DNA from: Ereboglobus sp.
GTDB taxonomy: Bacteria; Verrucomicrobiota; Verrucomicrobiia; Opitutales; Opitutaceae
Direction of reading: 5' to 3'
NCBI GenBank assembly: GCA_029974595.1
Contig: JARKRC010000027.1
Location: 310,001 to 374,000 of the forward strand
Length of the DNA: 64,000 bases
The position numbers and the translations under genes are program-made. The notes beneath the pieces are model-generated. The model did not search any database and was not told the DNA's origin. It was given only the letters and a program-made list of their open reading frames with translations. This document shows positions 38,684 to 49,600 of this stretch, in pieces. The first letter of the stretch is position 1. Each line of letters opens with the position of its first letter.

Positions 38684-41600
38684 ATGAATACCACCATCGC
38701 GTCATTCTGTGTTTGTCGCCCGATTGCCCAAGTTTCGGCATTTCGCGGGCTGATAGTGGCTGCGGCCGTATGGATCGGCGCATTGAGCCCCGGCTATTCG
38801 CAAACAGTTTATTGGTTGAGCGGTAGCGCGGGTGCCGTTGGCTCCAAGGAAAACCCGTCTGGCGCCATACGTTTGATAAAAAATGATGTGGTTATTCTTG
38901 ATGCAGGCAAGGTTTCCGATGTTGTCGCATTTACTCCGTGGAATGCCATTTTACCGTCGTTTACGATCAGTTCGCTTGTGACAAACGGAGCAAACAGCAC
39001 CTACTTGGGGTATAAGGATGGGGACGTGAGCCTTACCTATGCCCTCACGCCGTTTGCGAAGCTCGACCCGGCGAAGAGCTGGGTAGTTCCAGAACTGATG
39101 CCGTCGTTTTTTACTCAGGGCAATCCCGTGCGCATATCAGCCAAAATTCAACAGGATAATAAGGATACGCCTGATTGGATCAAGGCGGTGACTTCGGTCG
39201 GGATGAATACTTGGCCAATTTCATTGTATTCTTCCGATGCGTTGGATGCGGGCGGCAACGGCATTGTTCCGCGCATGGATATGCAAAATGCGGCATGGGC
39301 CATTCTCACGCCGTCGGATACAACCTCGCGAATCCAGTTGATGGACTATTATAGTGATTATGGCCCCATACCTGCCGGCGGAACTCGGACTGTTGGCAAC
39401 TATTCGATGATAACCTTGGAGCACATTATCTTTTATGGGGGGCGCAGCCAGGGCAACGGCGGGGCGATCGATTTTCGCCGGGCCACAGACGGCCACTCCT
39501 CGCTGGCCTCGGGTAATCGCGCCACGGTGCAGATTAAAGGAGATGTGGCCTTTGTCGGTAATTCGGCGAAAAACCTTGGTGGCGCAATCCAAGGTCAGGA
39601 GTCGCTTCAATTTGACGGCAACGCCTATTTTGTAGGCAACATTGTCGGAGCTGACTACAGCCAGCCGGATGGCGGCTTGCTTGTATTTAATACGGGCGGC
39701 GGCAGCAGCTACGTTGGCAATGGTGGCGCCATTCGCGCCGGTTCCGGAGGCGATCAAAATCTTATCTTTAACAAGGACGCAATTTTCGTGGCGAATCTGG
39801 CAGGCGACATGGGAGGCAGCATATCCATCCATAACGGCACCAATCTTCGTTTCAACGGCAAGACCGTGTTCATGGGCAACATGTCCGGCCTCTATATGCA
39901 GCAAATGGCGACTCGTGGCGGCGGCAATGGCGGGGCCATTGTTTTTGGAGATACTGGAAACAAGGCATATTTTGCAGGGGAAAGTTATTTCATCGCAAAT
40001 GCGGCGGGTGGATATGGCGGCGCGTTGAGTGGCGGCCATTCGAGCAATGTCACCCAGAATTCCTTCTTTTATTTTACGGCAAATGCCCTTTTTACGGATA
40101 ACATTTCCGGCTACAATCCCACGACAACCACGGTAGTCAGCTCAACGAGCGGCCAGGCAAAAAATGGCGTGTTCACACCTCCCGCCAACATCACTACGGG
40201 CACCGGTATCACCAGTGATGGCTTTTGGTACGGTGAAGCAGTTGTCAATGTCTTGTCTGGCACCAACAAAAGCGGGCAGAAAGACTACGGCTCCAAAGTA
40301 AGAGGAGGGGGTGCAATCATGACATTGGGCGAGCGGCTGCTTTTCTCTGAAGGCGCGGAGGCGACATTCCGGCGCAATAGCACCAATGGCTCTGGCGGGG
40401 CAATCCTCACTTTCGCCAATCAGACTGCGAACAACGGCCCGACCGGGTATCTCACCGGCATCGCCACGGCGTTTTTCGATAACGCAACGTTTACCGGTAA
40501 CGTAGCCGTCATAAATGGCGGTGCCATCATGGCGGGCACGTATGGTACGGCGAGATCTGATATATGGACCTTCAGTTCGACCAACAACTCTGCGGCGTCG
40601 GTGTACTTTGGTAAGGCCGGCCTCGGTTCTACGCTCACGATGAATGGCAATATTTCTTACAGCAAACCGGTTGTCTTCATTACCAGCACGAATATAAGCG
40701 CGAGCGGTTCCGTTGTCATTGCCACCGGCACAAGTGTCAAAACGGCCAATGGCACAACAGTGGACGAAGTTCCGGTGATGGGCGGCGGCGCGGTCTTTGC
40801 CAATGGCGGGCTTTACGTCGAATCCCTGTATTCATTCAGGAATAATCAGACGGGCGGTAGCGGCGGCGCGCTCCTGATCGGCTCCGGCACGACGCCTCAA
40901 CTCATAGCGGGCAGGCAGGGATCGCCTTACGCCTTGATTCTCAATCCGTTGGATTGGAAAAATGCGGGGACCTATTCCAAGGCAGGCGACTGGGCTTTGT
41001 TGCAGAATAATGTGGCCGTCTATAACGGTGGCGCCATCGGCTCTTATGACGGTGCCAAGCTTTATATTGGTTCCGGCGCCAAATTTCTCGAGAACTATGC
41101 TGGCGGGCAAGGCGGTGCGATTGCCATGGGGCTGACTTCGGGAGCTATTCCGGGGAGCGCTTCGATTCCCGCCTCATCGATTGACGCACCGCTTCTCGAT
41201 CTTCGCGCTCGGACGGGCGATATTATTTTCCAAGGCAATCGTGCTGGTGTGGCGGTGGACACATCAACCGTCGATTTTGGTAAAATACTCGATCCCTCCA
41301 TCTCTGGGGACGGGACAGGAACCGCCGGATATATGACTGTGAACACAACGTCGGGTCGAAAAAATGATATTTATGTGGGCAAAGGCGCGATCACCGGAAC
41401 AGCCACTATTGCCGGCACGATCAATATGGATGCCTACAAGGATATGAAGATTTCTTTGAATGGCGGCATTGAGATGGATCATAGCGGAACAAAGAACCTT
41501 GTTGTTAAAATCAATACCACCCCCTACGTCTCGACAACTTCCATAGGTGGCACTTCAGCAACAACAGGACTTCTTGCCGATAGCGGCACGATGCCGGTTG

Positions 41601-44600
41601 GCTTGGTGGTATTTGACAATGCCGGCGCGGATATCGAGGGTGTCACCACCATCGGCAACGGCATACTTCGCATCCAAGGCACCTCGAATAATCTGCATTG
41701 GGGCACAGGCACGAGTACCACGCGTGCGGGCACAAAGTTCGAACTGCAAGGCCCCGCCTCGCTCGAGGCCAACGCTACCATCAATGCCAACACGATTCTC
41801 ATTGGTGCCGGCGCCACTCTTCGCGTTCTCGGAAGCAGCGTCGGCGCAGGCGTCCTCTCGCTCAACGCCGGCGCGGGCGGCGTCACCTATTCTGGTTCGG
41901 TGAATCTTGCAGGCAATGGCCGCATCAATACCGGTGTTTCCGGACTTGCTTCCGTTTCCTCCGTTACCGTCGGCGATTTCGGGCACGCGGCGGCGCAAAC
42001 GCTGACCATCGGACAGAATGTCTCGGTGCTTGCTGGCATCACGTTTGCCAACAACGCAAAGCTGACCGTGGGTTTGTTCGACGGAGGCAGCGACCTGCTG
42101 CGCGCGGACTCCATCACTCTCGGCTCCAGCACTCGAATCAGCCTGAGTTCGGTGGCACAGGGTCTCTCGTTTAATTTGGCGAGGGCGGACAGTGCCATTG
42201 CTGGAAGCACCGTTTTTGCGCTTGATTACAAGGGCACGGATCTCGCCGCCATGGTTGTGAATCCCCGCTTTACGGCGAACGCCTATATTAGCGGCAACGA
42301 CATCCTTTTGGATTATACGACCACCAACAAACTCCTCGCTTGGAATGCGGCAAGTGGCGTCTGGACTTCCGTGGCTGCCAATTGGGCAGGCGGCGATACC
42401 AAATACGTGCTCGGGGACGCTGTGGTCTTTGACGCCGCGCATTCCGGCAGTGTCAGTGTAAATGAAAACGTCGCCGCGTCCGGGATGAATGTGACCGGTG
42501 ATTACACCTTTGGCGGACAATATGGCATCACCACGCAGGCTTCCGCATGGGGCGGCGGCGCGGCTCCGACGCAGGCGGATGGACGCCTCACCATGAGCGG
42601 TACGGGCAAGATGCTGACACTCGCCAACGCCCAGGCGGGCCAGCGCAACGAATTTATGAGCGGCATTTTAATCACCGGTGGTACCGTTGCAGCAGGCACC
42701 GAAGCCCAGCTCGGCTCGGCCCTCAGTCAGATTGTATTTTCAAACAACACGAACAATGGCGCGGCGCTCCTCGTCACCAATACGATGATTCTCAACGGAG
42801 CCTCCAGCCTCCAGTCCCAGCGCCTCAATGTCGCAACGGGTAACTTCGCCACCATCGCCACAACCGCCTCCGGAGCGCTGTATGTCATCAACAACACGGT
42901 TGTGGGAACCGGCGGCGTGATTAATGTCGAGGCGGGCTCCAGGCTCAATCTCAACGCGCAAGGCAGCATGTCGTTCTTGAATAATACGGCTGCCCAAGGT
43001 GGCGCGCTCGCTTTGGCTGCCAGCTCCACGGCCAGTATTGATGTGGCTTCGGACAAAACCGTGATGTTCGGCTTGCAAGGCGACCGCACTCTCAACACAT
43101 CGGCTAACACCAGTGCCGCGGATTCCATTTATGGCGCTGCCGGCTCGATGATAGAAAAGAAGGGGGCGGGCACACTCTCGATCAATTCCAACAGCTCAGG
43201 CTTCCACGGCACCCTGAATGTGAATGAAGGCAGAGTCTTGCTTGGCGAAGGTTCGGTGTTCGGCTCGTTGACAAGCCATATCAATGTTCGCAACGGCGCC
43301 CTGTTGGGGGGGGGGGGCACGATTGGCGGCAATCTTCTTGTGGATGGCGGCAAGCTGTCGATTGACGGCGGGCAGGCATTTGATCGTTCCTCTTGGGGGA
43401 CGGCTCAGACGCTTACGATCGTGGGCGATTTTGGCCTGAACAATGCCTCGTTGCTCTACAATGCCGTGGTCAACAAAAGCAATGAATATAGTATTGACCT
43501 CATTCAAACGCACGGTCCGGTCAGTATTTCAGGCTCCACAAAATTCGACTTCAACAGGCTCTCAACCGGACTCGCGTCGCTCATCGATTCGGGCTCCTCG
43601 GCCATCACATGGGCGGCCACTGCCGGCGGGGTTACAAGCGGCAGCATCCACTTGTCGGGCACGTTTGTAACATCGTCGGGCAGCAGTTACGCGATCATGC
43701 TGCTCAATTCCAACACAGCTTGGAATGGCCCGACTTTCGTTACTTCGCATACCGGTGCCACCTCTGAAAACTTTATTACATCCACCAACTTTGTAATAAG
43801 CAAGGGAGGCGTCAATCTTGACGCGTCGCGTTATGAAATCGAGGTCGGGTACAATCTGATTAATTCCCTTTACGTCGTTGACACGTCAGGTGCCATCACC
43901 GGTACGGTCGGGGCGGTGGTGAGCCAGACCAATTTCTACGACGCTTCAAAGCTCGTAATGAATACGTTCGTCAACAACATGAAGCTTTATTGGACGGGCG
44001 AATCCGGCACATTATGGAACACCTCCAGCAATAATTGGTACATCCCGAAAGCGACCTCCGATAAGACTTTTGCCGACGGTGACAGTGTTGTCTTCGGTGC
44101 CACAGGCAGCAATGGAATTGCATATGACAACAACGATGCGGCCCTGCGCTCTGTAAACGTCGATATGCTTGCCGCTTATGTGGCGGATCTGACTGTTACG
44201 GGAACAGGCAACTGGACGTTTGTCGGCGGTGTGATTGCCTCCAACGCGGGCGCCAACAACTACAGGGACGCGGATCGCAATGACCTCAGCACCGGCCAGT
44301 TTGTGCTCGACGAATCATTCACCGGCACCGTTACCCTCGCAAACAATGGTGGCATTTCGTTCAACGGAGCGTATGTCACCACAGGATCGACGACAAAAAA
44401 ATTGAATAATGTTGAGATTCGCAACGGCACGCTGCTCACGTCTGCAGGCAGGCTGAATGAAAATTCAGTTCTGAACAACAGCACCCTGATATTCAACCAG
44501 ACTTCGAATGAAACCCTGAAAGCCATCGTGACGGGAACCGGCGATATCATACAGACAGGATCGTCCACTCTGACTGTGAATGAAGAAAGCGGTGTCAGGG

Positions 44601-46624
44601 TAAAAAATTACCGGATCCTTCAAGACAGCAAGTTGCAGATCAATACGGGCGGCATGACGCTTACAGGCACGCTTGCCATCAATTCCGGCGCGCAGCTTAT
44701 GATAAGCGATTATGTGATTATGGACACGCTGTTGAACAATGGCGCATTGATGAAGAGTCCTGTTGACTCCGATGGCCAAAAAGCTCCGGACACCAGCTTG
44801 AAAATCAGAGACCCTGGCGTTCGTGACACTTCCATTTATGTCATGGGCAATTATCATAGTGATGGCGGCACAGTTGTCTTGAACACCTATCGGGACGCGA
44901 TGCTTGTCAATAATGTCGTTGTCACCGGAAATTCAAGCGGCACCAGCTTTGTCGCTGTCCGCAACATCACTTCGTTGGATTCAGCTTCGACTAATGTCGG
45001 ATTCCTCGGCACAGGAACCTTCTTTCAGCCCGCCGGCTATCCTGCCACTGTCAATACGATGGCGCAGAGCAAACGCGATACGATCATCTTCAGGACGCTT
45101 GGAGGGCAGCATGACCTGCAATTGATCATGGACTGGAATAACAGCATTCTTCCCAGTGCGACGGTCAACTCCATTGTGCCATTTTCGACCCTGATCACTA
45201 AAACTGACGAGGTCGTCTCGACTGTCGAAAAGATTATAACTATAACTTCGAGCGGAACGCTGGAAACGAGCACAACCACCTCAGGAACCACCTCGCTTTC
45301 CTCCGGAACAAACACTGCGCATTATTATAATAAGGATGGTTCGATTGCCATCATTGGAAGCAGCGGGACCACCGTTTTGGGTTCAGGCACTGTCGTTAGC
45401 AGCGGCACTACGGTCGCAAGTGGCACCATCACTGTGGTGAATCGCAGCGTGGTAACCGGCACCGTTGTTGTGACCGAGCTGCAGACTACTTATGGCCCGA
45501 GTGAAATCGATTATAGCGAGTCGCGCGACAATTACAAATTGGTCAAGGGCAAGGACGGCAACTGGTATTTCCGCAATGCCAGCATCGCTCTTCAGAATAC
45601 CGACCTGCCCATGATGGGGGCTGCTCCCATCATGGCCGACGTAATCGGGCAAGGCAGCGTCAGGGCGTTTTATAAACACATCAACGCGCGGCACGATGAT
45701 CTCCGGAAGGGTTGGTCCACATGGGCCAATTACACCCACAGTGAAGACCGCCTTCGCCAGGAATATTACGCCAATACCATGATCAAGCAGGATATCTTCC
45801 AAGTGGGGGCCGATTATACCTTCGGAAAGGACGGCAAAAAGTTCAGTCTGGTTCCTTCGATCAACTTCGGCGGCGCGTATGCCTATACAAGCGCCAAGGC
45901 CACGCGTGATGAAAGCTCCGCCAATCTTCAGGATCTGTTCAACCAAGCTGACAAATCAACACTCTCGGCAAATATCAACACACTCACAGGCTACGCGTCC
46001 GCCCGCTGGTGGCGTTTTTATCTCGATATGCTTCTCCAATACAGCCCCGATGCGAAGTATAAGGCAGAAATAGACAGCAGCGTCCCGTTTGATCTCAATG
46101 GCAGTGTAAAAGGCTCGCGGCTTGGAGCCTCCGCAGAGTTCGGCATCATTATCACGCCGGCAGGGCTCGGCCAGCTTGAAATCTACGCGCAGGCGACCGG
46201 CCAGAAACATGACTTTGGCAGCATATCCAGGATTTCCGAGCCTGTTGATTTGACCAATGGTGAAGGCTATAACCCTATTTACGATCCGAATTCCGCGACC
46301 GGACGTCGTTATCATTTCACCGCGCCAACCACGTTCCAGGCCGAAGGCGGGCTGCGTTGGGGATCGCATCTCAAGATTAATGAAGCTTTCGCCGTCCGTC
46401 CTTGGGCCGGACTTGCTTATGGCCGCATGATAAGCAGCGACTATCTTATCTATGTGGACGATGAGAGCGTTCGCAATGACATGCGTGGAAACTATTACAC
46501 CTTCCAAGGTGGCGCGAGCGCGCTAATCGGGCGAAACTGGCAAGTTTACCTCACGCTGGGGTGGACGAACGGCGCGCCAAGCAATAATTATACACTCTCT
46601 TCGGGAGTGAATTATCATTGGTAA
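38684..46624 (+). CDS. Giant Pmp-type autotransporter adhesin
   Basis: 2646 residues. A signal peptide (ending about GYSQT) precedes a long passenger. From about 39430 to 41170, and again near 43000, it is built of repeats pairing FxxN (FVGN, FIAN, FTGN, FLEN and others; 12 seen) with GGA[ILV] (13 seen), the hallmark of chlamydial polymorphic membrane proteins. The middle has autotransporter-associated beta-strand repeats (GAGTLSINSN, GGTIGGNLLVDGGKLSIDG). About the last 300 residues (from WSTWANYTHSEDRL) form an autotransporter beta-barrel ending in VNYHW. It should display an extended adhesin on the cell surface. An in-frame run of 12 G at 43306-43317 could switch it off by slippage. The composition is more AT-rich than its neighbours. 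Confidence 0.88.
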   Translation: MNTTIASFCVCRPIAQVSAFRGLIVAAAVWIGALSPGYSQTVYWLSGSAGAVGSKENPSGAIRLIKNDVVILDAGKVSDVVAFTPWNAILPSFTISSLVTNGANSTYLGYKDGDVSLTYALTPFAKLDPAKSWVVPELMPSFFTQGNPVRISAKIQQDNKDTPDWIKAVTSVGMNTWPISLYSSDALDAGGNGIVPRMDMQNAAWAILTPSDTTSRIQLMDYYSDYGPIPAGGTRTVGNYSMITLEHIIFYGGRSQGNGGAIDFRRATDGHSSLASGNRATVQIKGDVAFVGNSAKNLGGAIQGQESLQFDGNAYFVGNIVGADYSQPDGGLLVFNTGGGSSYVGNGGAIRAGSGGDQNLIFNKDAIFVANLAGDMGGSISIHNGTNLRFNGKTVFMGNMSGLYMQQMATRGGGNGGAIVFGDTGNKAYFAGESYFIANAAGGYGGALSGGHSSNVTQNSFFYFTANALFTDNISGYNPTTTTVVSSTSGQAKNGVFTPPANITTGTGITSDGFWYGEAVVNVLSGTNKSGQKDYGSKVRGGGAIMTLGERLLFSEGAEATFRRNSTNGSGGAILTFANQTANNGPTGYLTGIATAFFDNATFTGNVAVINGGAIMAGTYGTARSDIWTFSSTNNSAASVYFGKAGLGSTLTMNGNISYSKPVVFITSTNISASGSVVIATGTSVKTANGTTVDEVPVMGGGAVFANGGLYVESLYSFRNNQTGGSGGALLIGSGTTPQLIAGRQGSPYALILNPLDWKNAGTYSKAGDWALLQNNVAVYNGGAIGSYDGAKLYIGSGAKFLENYAGGQGGAIAMGLTSGAIPGSASIPASSIDAPLLDLRARTGDIIFQGNRAGVAVDTSTVDFGKILDPSISGDGTGTAGYMTVNTTSGRKNDIYVGKGAITGTATIAGTINMDAYKDMKISLNGGIEMDHSGTKNLVVKINTTPYVSTTSIGGTSATTGLLADSGTMPVGLVVFDNAGADIEGVTTIGNGILRIQGTSNNLHWGTGTSTTRAGTKFELQGPASLEANATINANTILIGAGATLRVLGSSVGAGVLSLNAGAGGVTYSGSVNLAGNGRINTGVSGLASVSSVTVGDFGHAAAQTLTIGQNVSVLAGITFANNAKLTVGLFDGGSDLLRADSITLGSSTRISLSSVAQGLSFNLARADSAIAGSTVFALDYKGTDLAAMVVNPRFTANAYISGNDILLDYTTTNKLLAWNAASGVWTSVAANWAGGDTKYVLGDAVVFDAAHSGSVSVNENVAASGMNVTGDYTFGGQYGITTQASAWGGGAAPTQADGRLTMSGTGKMLTLANAQAGQRNEFMSGILITGGTVAAGTEAQLGSALSQIVFSNNTNNGAALLVTNTMILNGASSLQSQRLNVATGNFATIATTASGALYVINNTVVGTGGVINVEAGSRLNLNAQGSMSFLNNTAAQGGALALAASSTASIDVASDKTVMFGLQGDRTLNTSANTSAADSIYGAAGSMIEKKGAGTLSINSNSSGFHGTLNVNEGRVLLGEGSVFGSLTSHINVRNGALLGGGGTIGGNLLVDGGKLSIDGGQAFDRSSWGTAQTLTIVGDFGLNNASLLYNAVVNKSNEYSIDLIQTHGPVSISGSTKFDFNRLSTGLASLIDSGSSAITWAATAGGVTSGSIHLSGTFVTSSGSSYAIMLLNSNTAWNGPTFVTSHTGATSENFITSTNFVISKGGVNLDASRYEIEVGYNLINSLYVVDTSGAITGTVGAVVSQTNFYDASKLVMNTFVNNMKLYWTGESGTLWNTSSNNWYIPKATSDKTFADGDSVVFGATGSNGIAYDNNDAALRSVNVDMLAAYVADLTVTGTGNWTFVGGVIASNAGANNYRDADRNDLSTGQFVLDESFTGTVTLANNGGISFNGAYVTTGSTTKKLNNVEIRNGTLLTSAGRLNENSVLNNSTLIFNQTSNETLKAIVTGTGDIIQTGSSTLTVNEESGVRVKNYRILQDSKLQINTGGMTLTGTLAINSGAQLMISDYVIMDTLLNNGALMKSPVDSDGQKAPDTSLKIRDPGVRDTSIYVMGNYHSDGGTVVLNTYRDAMLVNNVVVTGNSSGTSFVAVRNITSLDSASTNVGFLGTGTFFQPAGYPATVNTMAQSKRDTIIFRTLGGQHDLQLIMDWNNSILPSATVNSIVPFSTLITKTDEVVSTVEKIITITSSGTLETSTTTSGTTSLSSGTNTAHYYNKDGSIAIIGSSGTTVLGSGTVVSSGTTVASGTITVVNRSVVTGTVVVTELQTTYGPSEIDYSESRDNYKLVKGKDGNWYFRNASIALQNTDLPMMGAAPIMADVIGQGSVRAFYKHINARHDDLRKGWSTWANYTHSEDRLRQEYYANTMIKQDIFQVGADYTFGKDGKKFSLVPSINFGGAYAYTSAKATRDESSANLQDLFNQADKSTLSANINTLTGYASARWWRFYLDMLLQYSPDAKYKAEIDSSVPFDLNGSVKGSRLGASAEFGIIITPAGLGQLEIYAQATGQKHDFGSISRISEPVDLTNGEGYNPIYDPNSATGRRYHFTAPTTFQAEGGLRWGSHLKINEAFAVRPWAGLAYGRMISSDYLIYVDDESVRNDMRGNYYTFQGGASALIGRNWQVYLTLGWTNGAPSNNYTLSSGVNYHW
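43306..43317 (+). repeat. Homopolymeric tract of 12 G inside the autotransporter gene
   Basis: Twelve consecutive G spanning the codons for LGGGG near residue 1541, upstream of the barrel domain. The reading frame is intact with 12 G; 11 or 13 would truncate the protein before the barrel. It is the longest homopolymer noticed in the window. Confidence 0.9.
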
Positions 46625-46679
46625 TTTATTAAAAAAAAGACACGTCCTTAATTACTAAAACTCAAATCGATCAAATATT

Positions 46680-49600
46680 ATGGATACAACCAACAATGCC
46701 CTCGGGAGTTTTCTTTCCAGATGTAAGCTTGGCGCCTTCCTGTTTATTTTCATCTGGCTGAGCACTGGAGCCGCATTGGCTCAAAGCACGGCTGGCAATG
46801 GCTCTATTTATGGGCGCATCTTTGATGCTGACACCGGCAGGTTCATGCAGAACGCCGAAATCACGATTGAAGGACGCACGGAAACAACCGTTTCCGAGCA
46901 AGGTGGCTTTTACGTTCTCAACAGCGTTCCTGCTGGGGAAATTACCATGGTGGTTAGCTACGCTGGTTATGTCACGCAAAAGCGCGCAGTCACTGTGACG
47001 GCAAGCGGCCGCATTGCCGTGGATTTCGAGATGCGCCTGATGCCCAGCTCGTTGGGCGCGCCATCTGACGTGTCAGCAGACGCGAAAAAAAGCGATGTGA
47101 TTGTGTTGGACAAGATCACAGTCACCACAGAGCGCGCCGGCAACGCCCGCGCCTTCATGGATCAGAAAAATGCCATGACTCTTTCGACCGTGGTGGCGGC
47201 CGATAGTTTTGGTACAGTGCAGAATGGCAATATCGCTGAGTTCCTCAAAAATTTGCCCGGTATCAGCGCCTTGGAAGACGATGTCACCGGCGAGGCCAGT
47301 GAAATCAGCATCGGCGGCATGGATCCGCAATATACAGGTGTCTATATGGACGGCGCACGCATGGCCAGTGGCGCAAAAGGCGCATTTGATGAAAGCTCTC
47401 GCACATTCCAGTTTGACCAGGTTTCGATCAATGGTGTTGAAAGCATCGAGATTCGCCGGACTGTAAGCGCAGATATGGACGGGGACGCGCCTGCCGGCGG
47501 CATTTCCATGCGCAGCAAAAGCGCTTTTGATCGAAAAAATGCGGTTCTGCTTTACGATATTTACCTGACGGGCAATTCTTTTGCATTGGATGCGAGCCGC
47601 ACCGCAGGCGTTGATGATGGGAAGAGCCTTAAAATTCAACCCGGCTTTATCCTGTCATACTCGACCCCGCTTAGAGAAAATACGATGGGGTTGCTTGTGC
47701 AATTAAATGGTCAGACGGATTACAGGGAAAACAACCGCGCGACCAACAGCTTCGGCAGCAGTTATGTGAACAAAGTGACTTATCGCAACTCTCAGACCCA
47801 AAGCGAACGTTACAATGCCAGCATTCGTTTCGACTGGAAGATCAGCCCATTTGCCAAGATGTCCGCCCAGCTTGCCTATAATAAGAGAAATACGACATCT
47901 TTCAACCGCAACGTTTCTTTCAACGCCGGGACAAAAGGCAATGACAGCAATACGAGTAATTATCTTTTCTGGATGTCACAGGAAGATCAAGCTGCTACGA
48001 ACGTTGGCGTTAATCAATCAGCCTCTTATAGCGACAGCCAAACCTATCAGCCCACTCTGACTTTTAACTGGAAACGCTATCGTTTCACATTTGATGCGAT
48101 CGCTACATTTTCTTACTCCGAAGGTGCTAAAAATCCTTCGAACAATAAATGGTTTCCTCAAATTACGCTGCGCAGTAAAAATAGCAATGGCAGTGGAAAT
48201 ATCCTCTGGGGGCAGCGTGATGACCTGAGAAGCATGGAATGGTTCTTCTATCGCGGGGACAGATTTACAAAGGCCGTCAATCCGACTTATATGGAGCAGT
48301 TGGGACAAAACACATTTTATGGGCAGGACGGAACCAGATCGATTGTCGATCCTTTGGCAACGAGCAACAAACAGACCATACCGACGCTCAAGATGGATCT
48401 TCGCTGGGATGCCCCGACAAGAATGCCACTTTGGTTCAAGACTGGATTTAATGGAAGACAAAGTAAATTTGACGCATGGCAGCCGACAAATAGCAGCGGT
48501 GGGGCTCTTGCGAACCATTATCAATACGTTGGATCCAACATAGTTAAGAACGTCGGGCAAGGCGGCGGCTTCACAAACTCCGGTTATGATGCTTTATCGG
48601 GAAATGATAAAGATCCGGACGTTCCTTCGTTATCCTCGGATTACTATCGTTCGGCTTATCACTTTGATCCTCACTTTGGCGGGAATGTCACTGATTTGAA
48701 CATCCCGCTTATCAATCAGACGCTTCTCTACTCCGCCTTCAAGAATCCAAGTACCAATTACTGGTTCTATCAAGATCCTGCTGATGCGGCAAATGGCCGC
48801 ATTGCTGGCTATACGGGAAAGCGCGATCTTTCTGAGACAATGGCCGCAGGGTATCTTATGGGCGAAATCAGACCGCTCCCGCGCCTGATTTTCCAAGCGG
48901 GTTATCGCTATGAATATACTAATCAGGAATCGCTCACCTTGATTCCGCTCACTAAGGGGCAAACACACAACATACTCGGCACTGGTGGAAACTCCATTTA
49001 CGAAACCACGGATCTCTTTATTGACACAATGTATAAAAGGGGTGAGCGCACAAAGATCACAAAAACTTATTCCTTCTGGCTGCCGAGCGCCGCCATGAAA
49101 TATAATTTCACCCCAAACCTGACCGCGCACTTGGGCTATAGCGAAGGTTTTGGACGATTGGATGTCGAAAAGATCGCTGGCAATTGGAAGGTGAATGACT
49201 CGTCGCTGAGGGCTGATGCCCCGAATCCCAACCTAACCCCGGATCGTTTCAAGACCTATGCAACAAGCGTGGAGTATTATTTTGAACCGGCGGGCAGCTT
49301 CACCTTTACGTATACAATTCGCAAGTGGGACGGCGTATCATACGCGGCCATGCCTATTGATTCCAGCAATATAGATAATCCGTCTCCTGAGCTGGCCCAA
49401 CTCATTGCCATGTATGGCCGCGACACAATCGAGACCTTTGTAAATAATAATTATGAGATTCGCATGTATCTGCCCGAGAGCTCGGACAACAGAATGATGC
49501 AAACCCTTGAATTTGGTTATCGTCAGCGCATCCCCGCAATTCCAGGCCTGCAGGTGGACGCCTCCTTCACTCGCAATGTGCCGAATTGGCGGAAGACGGG

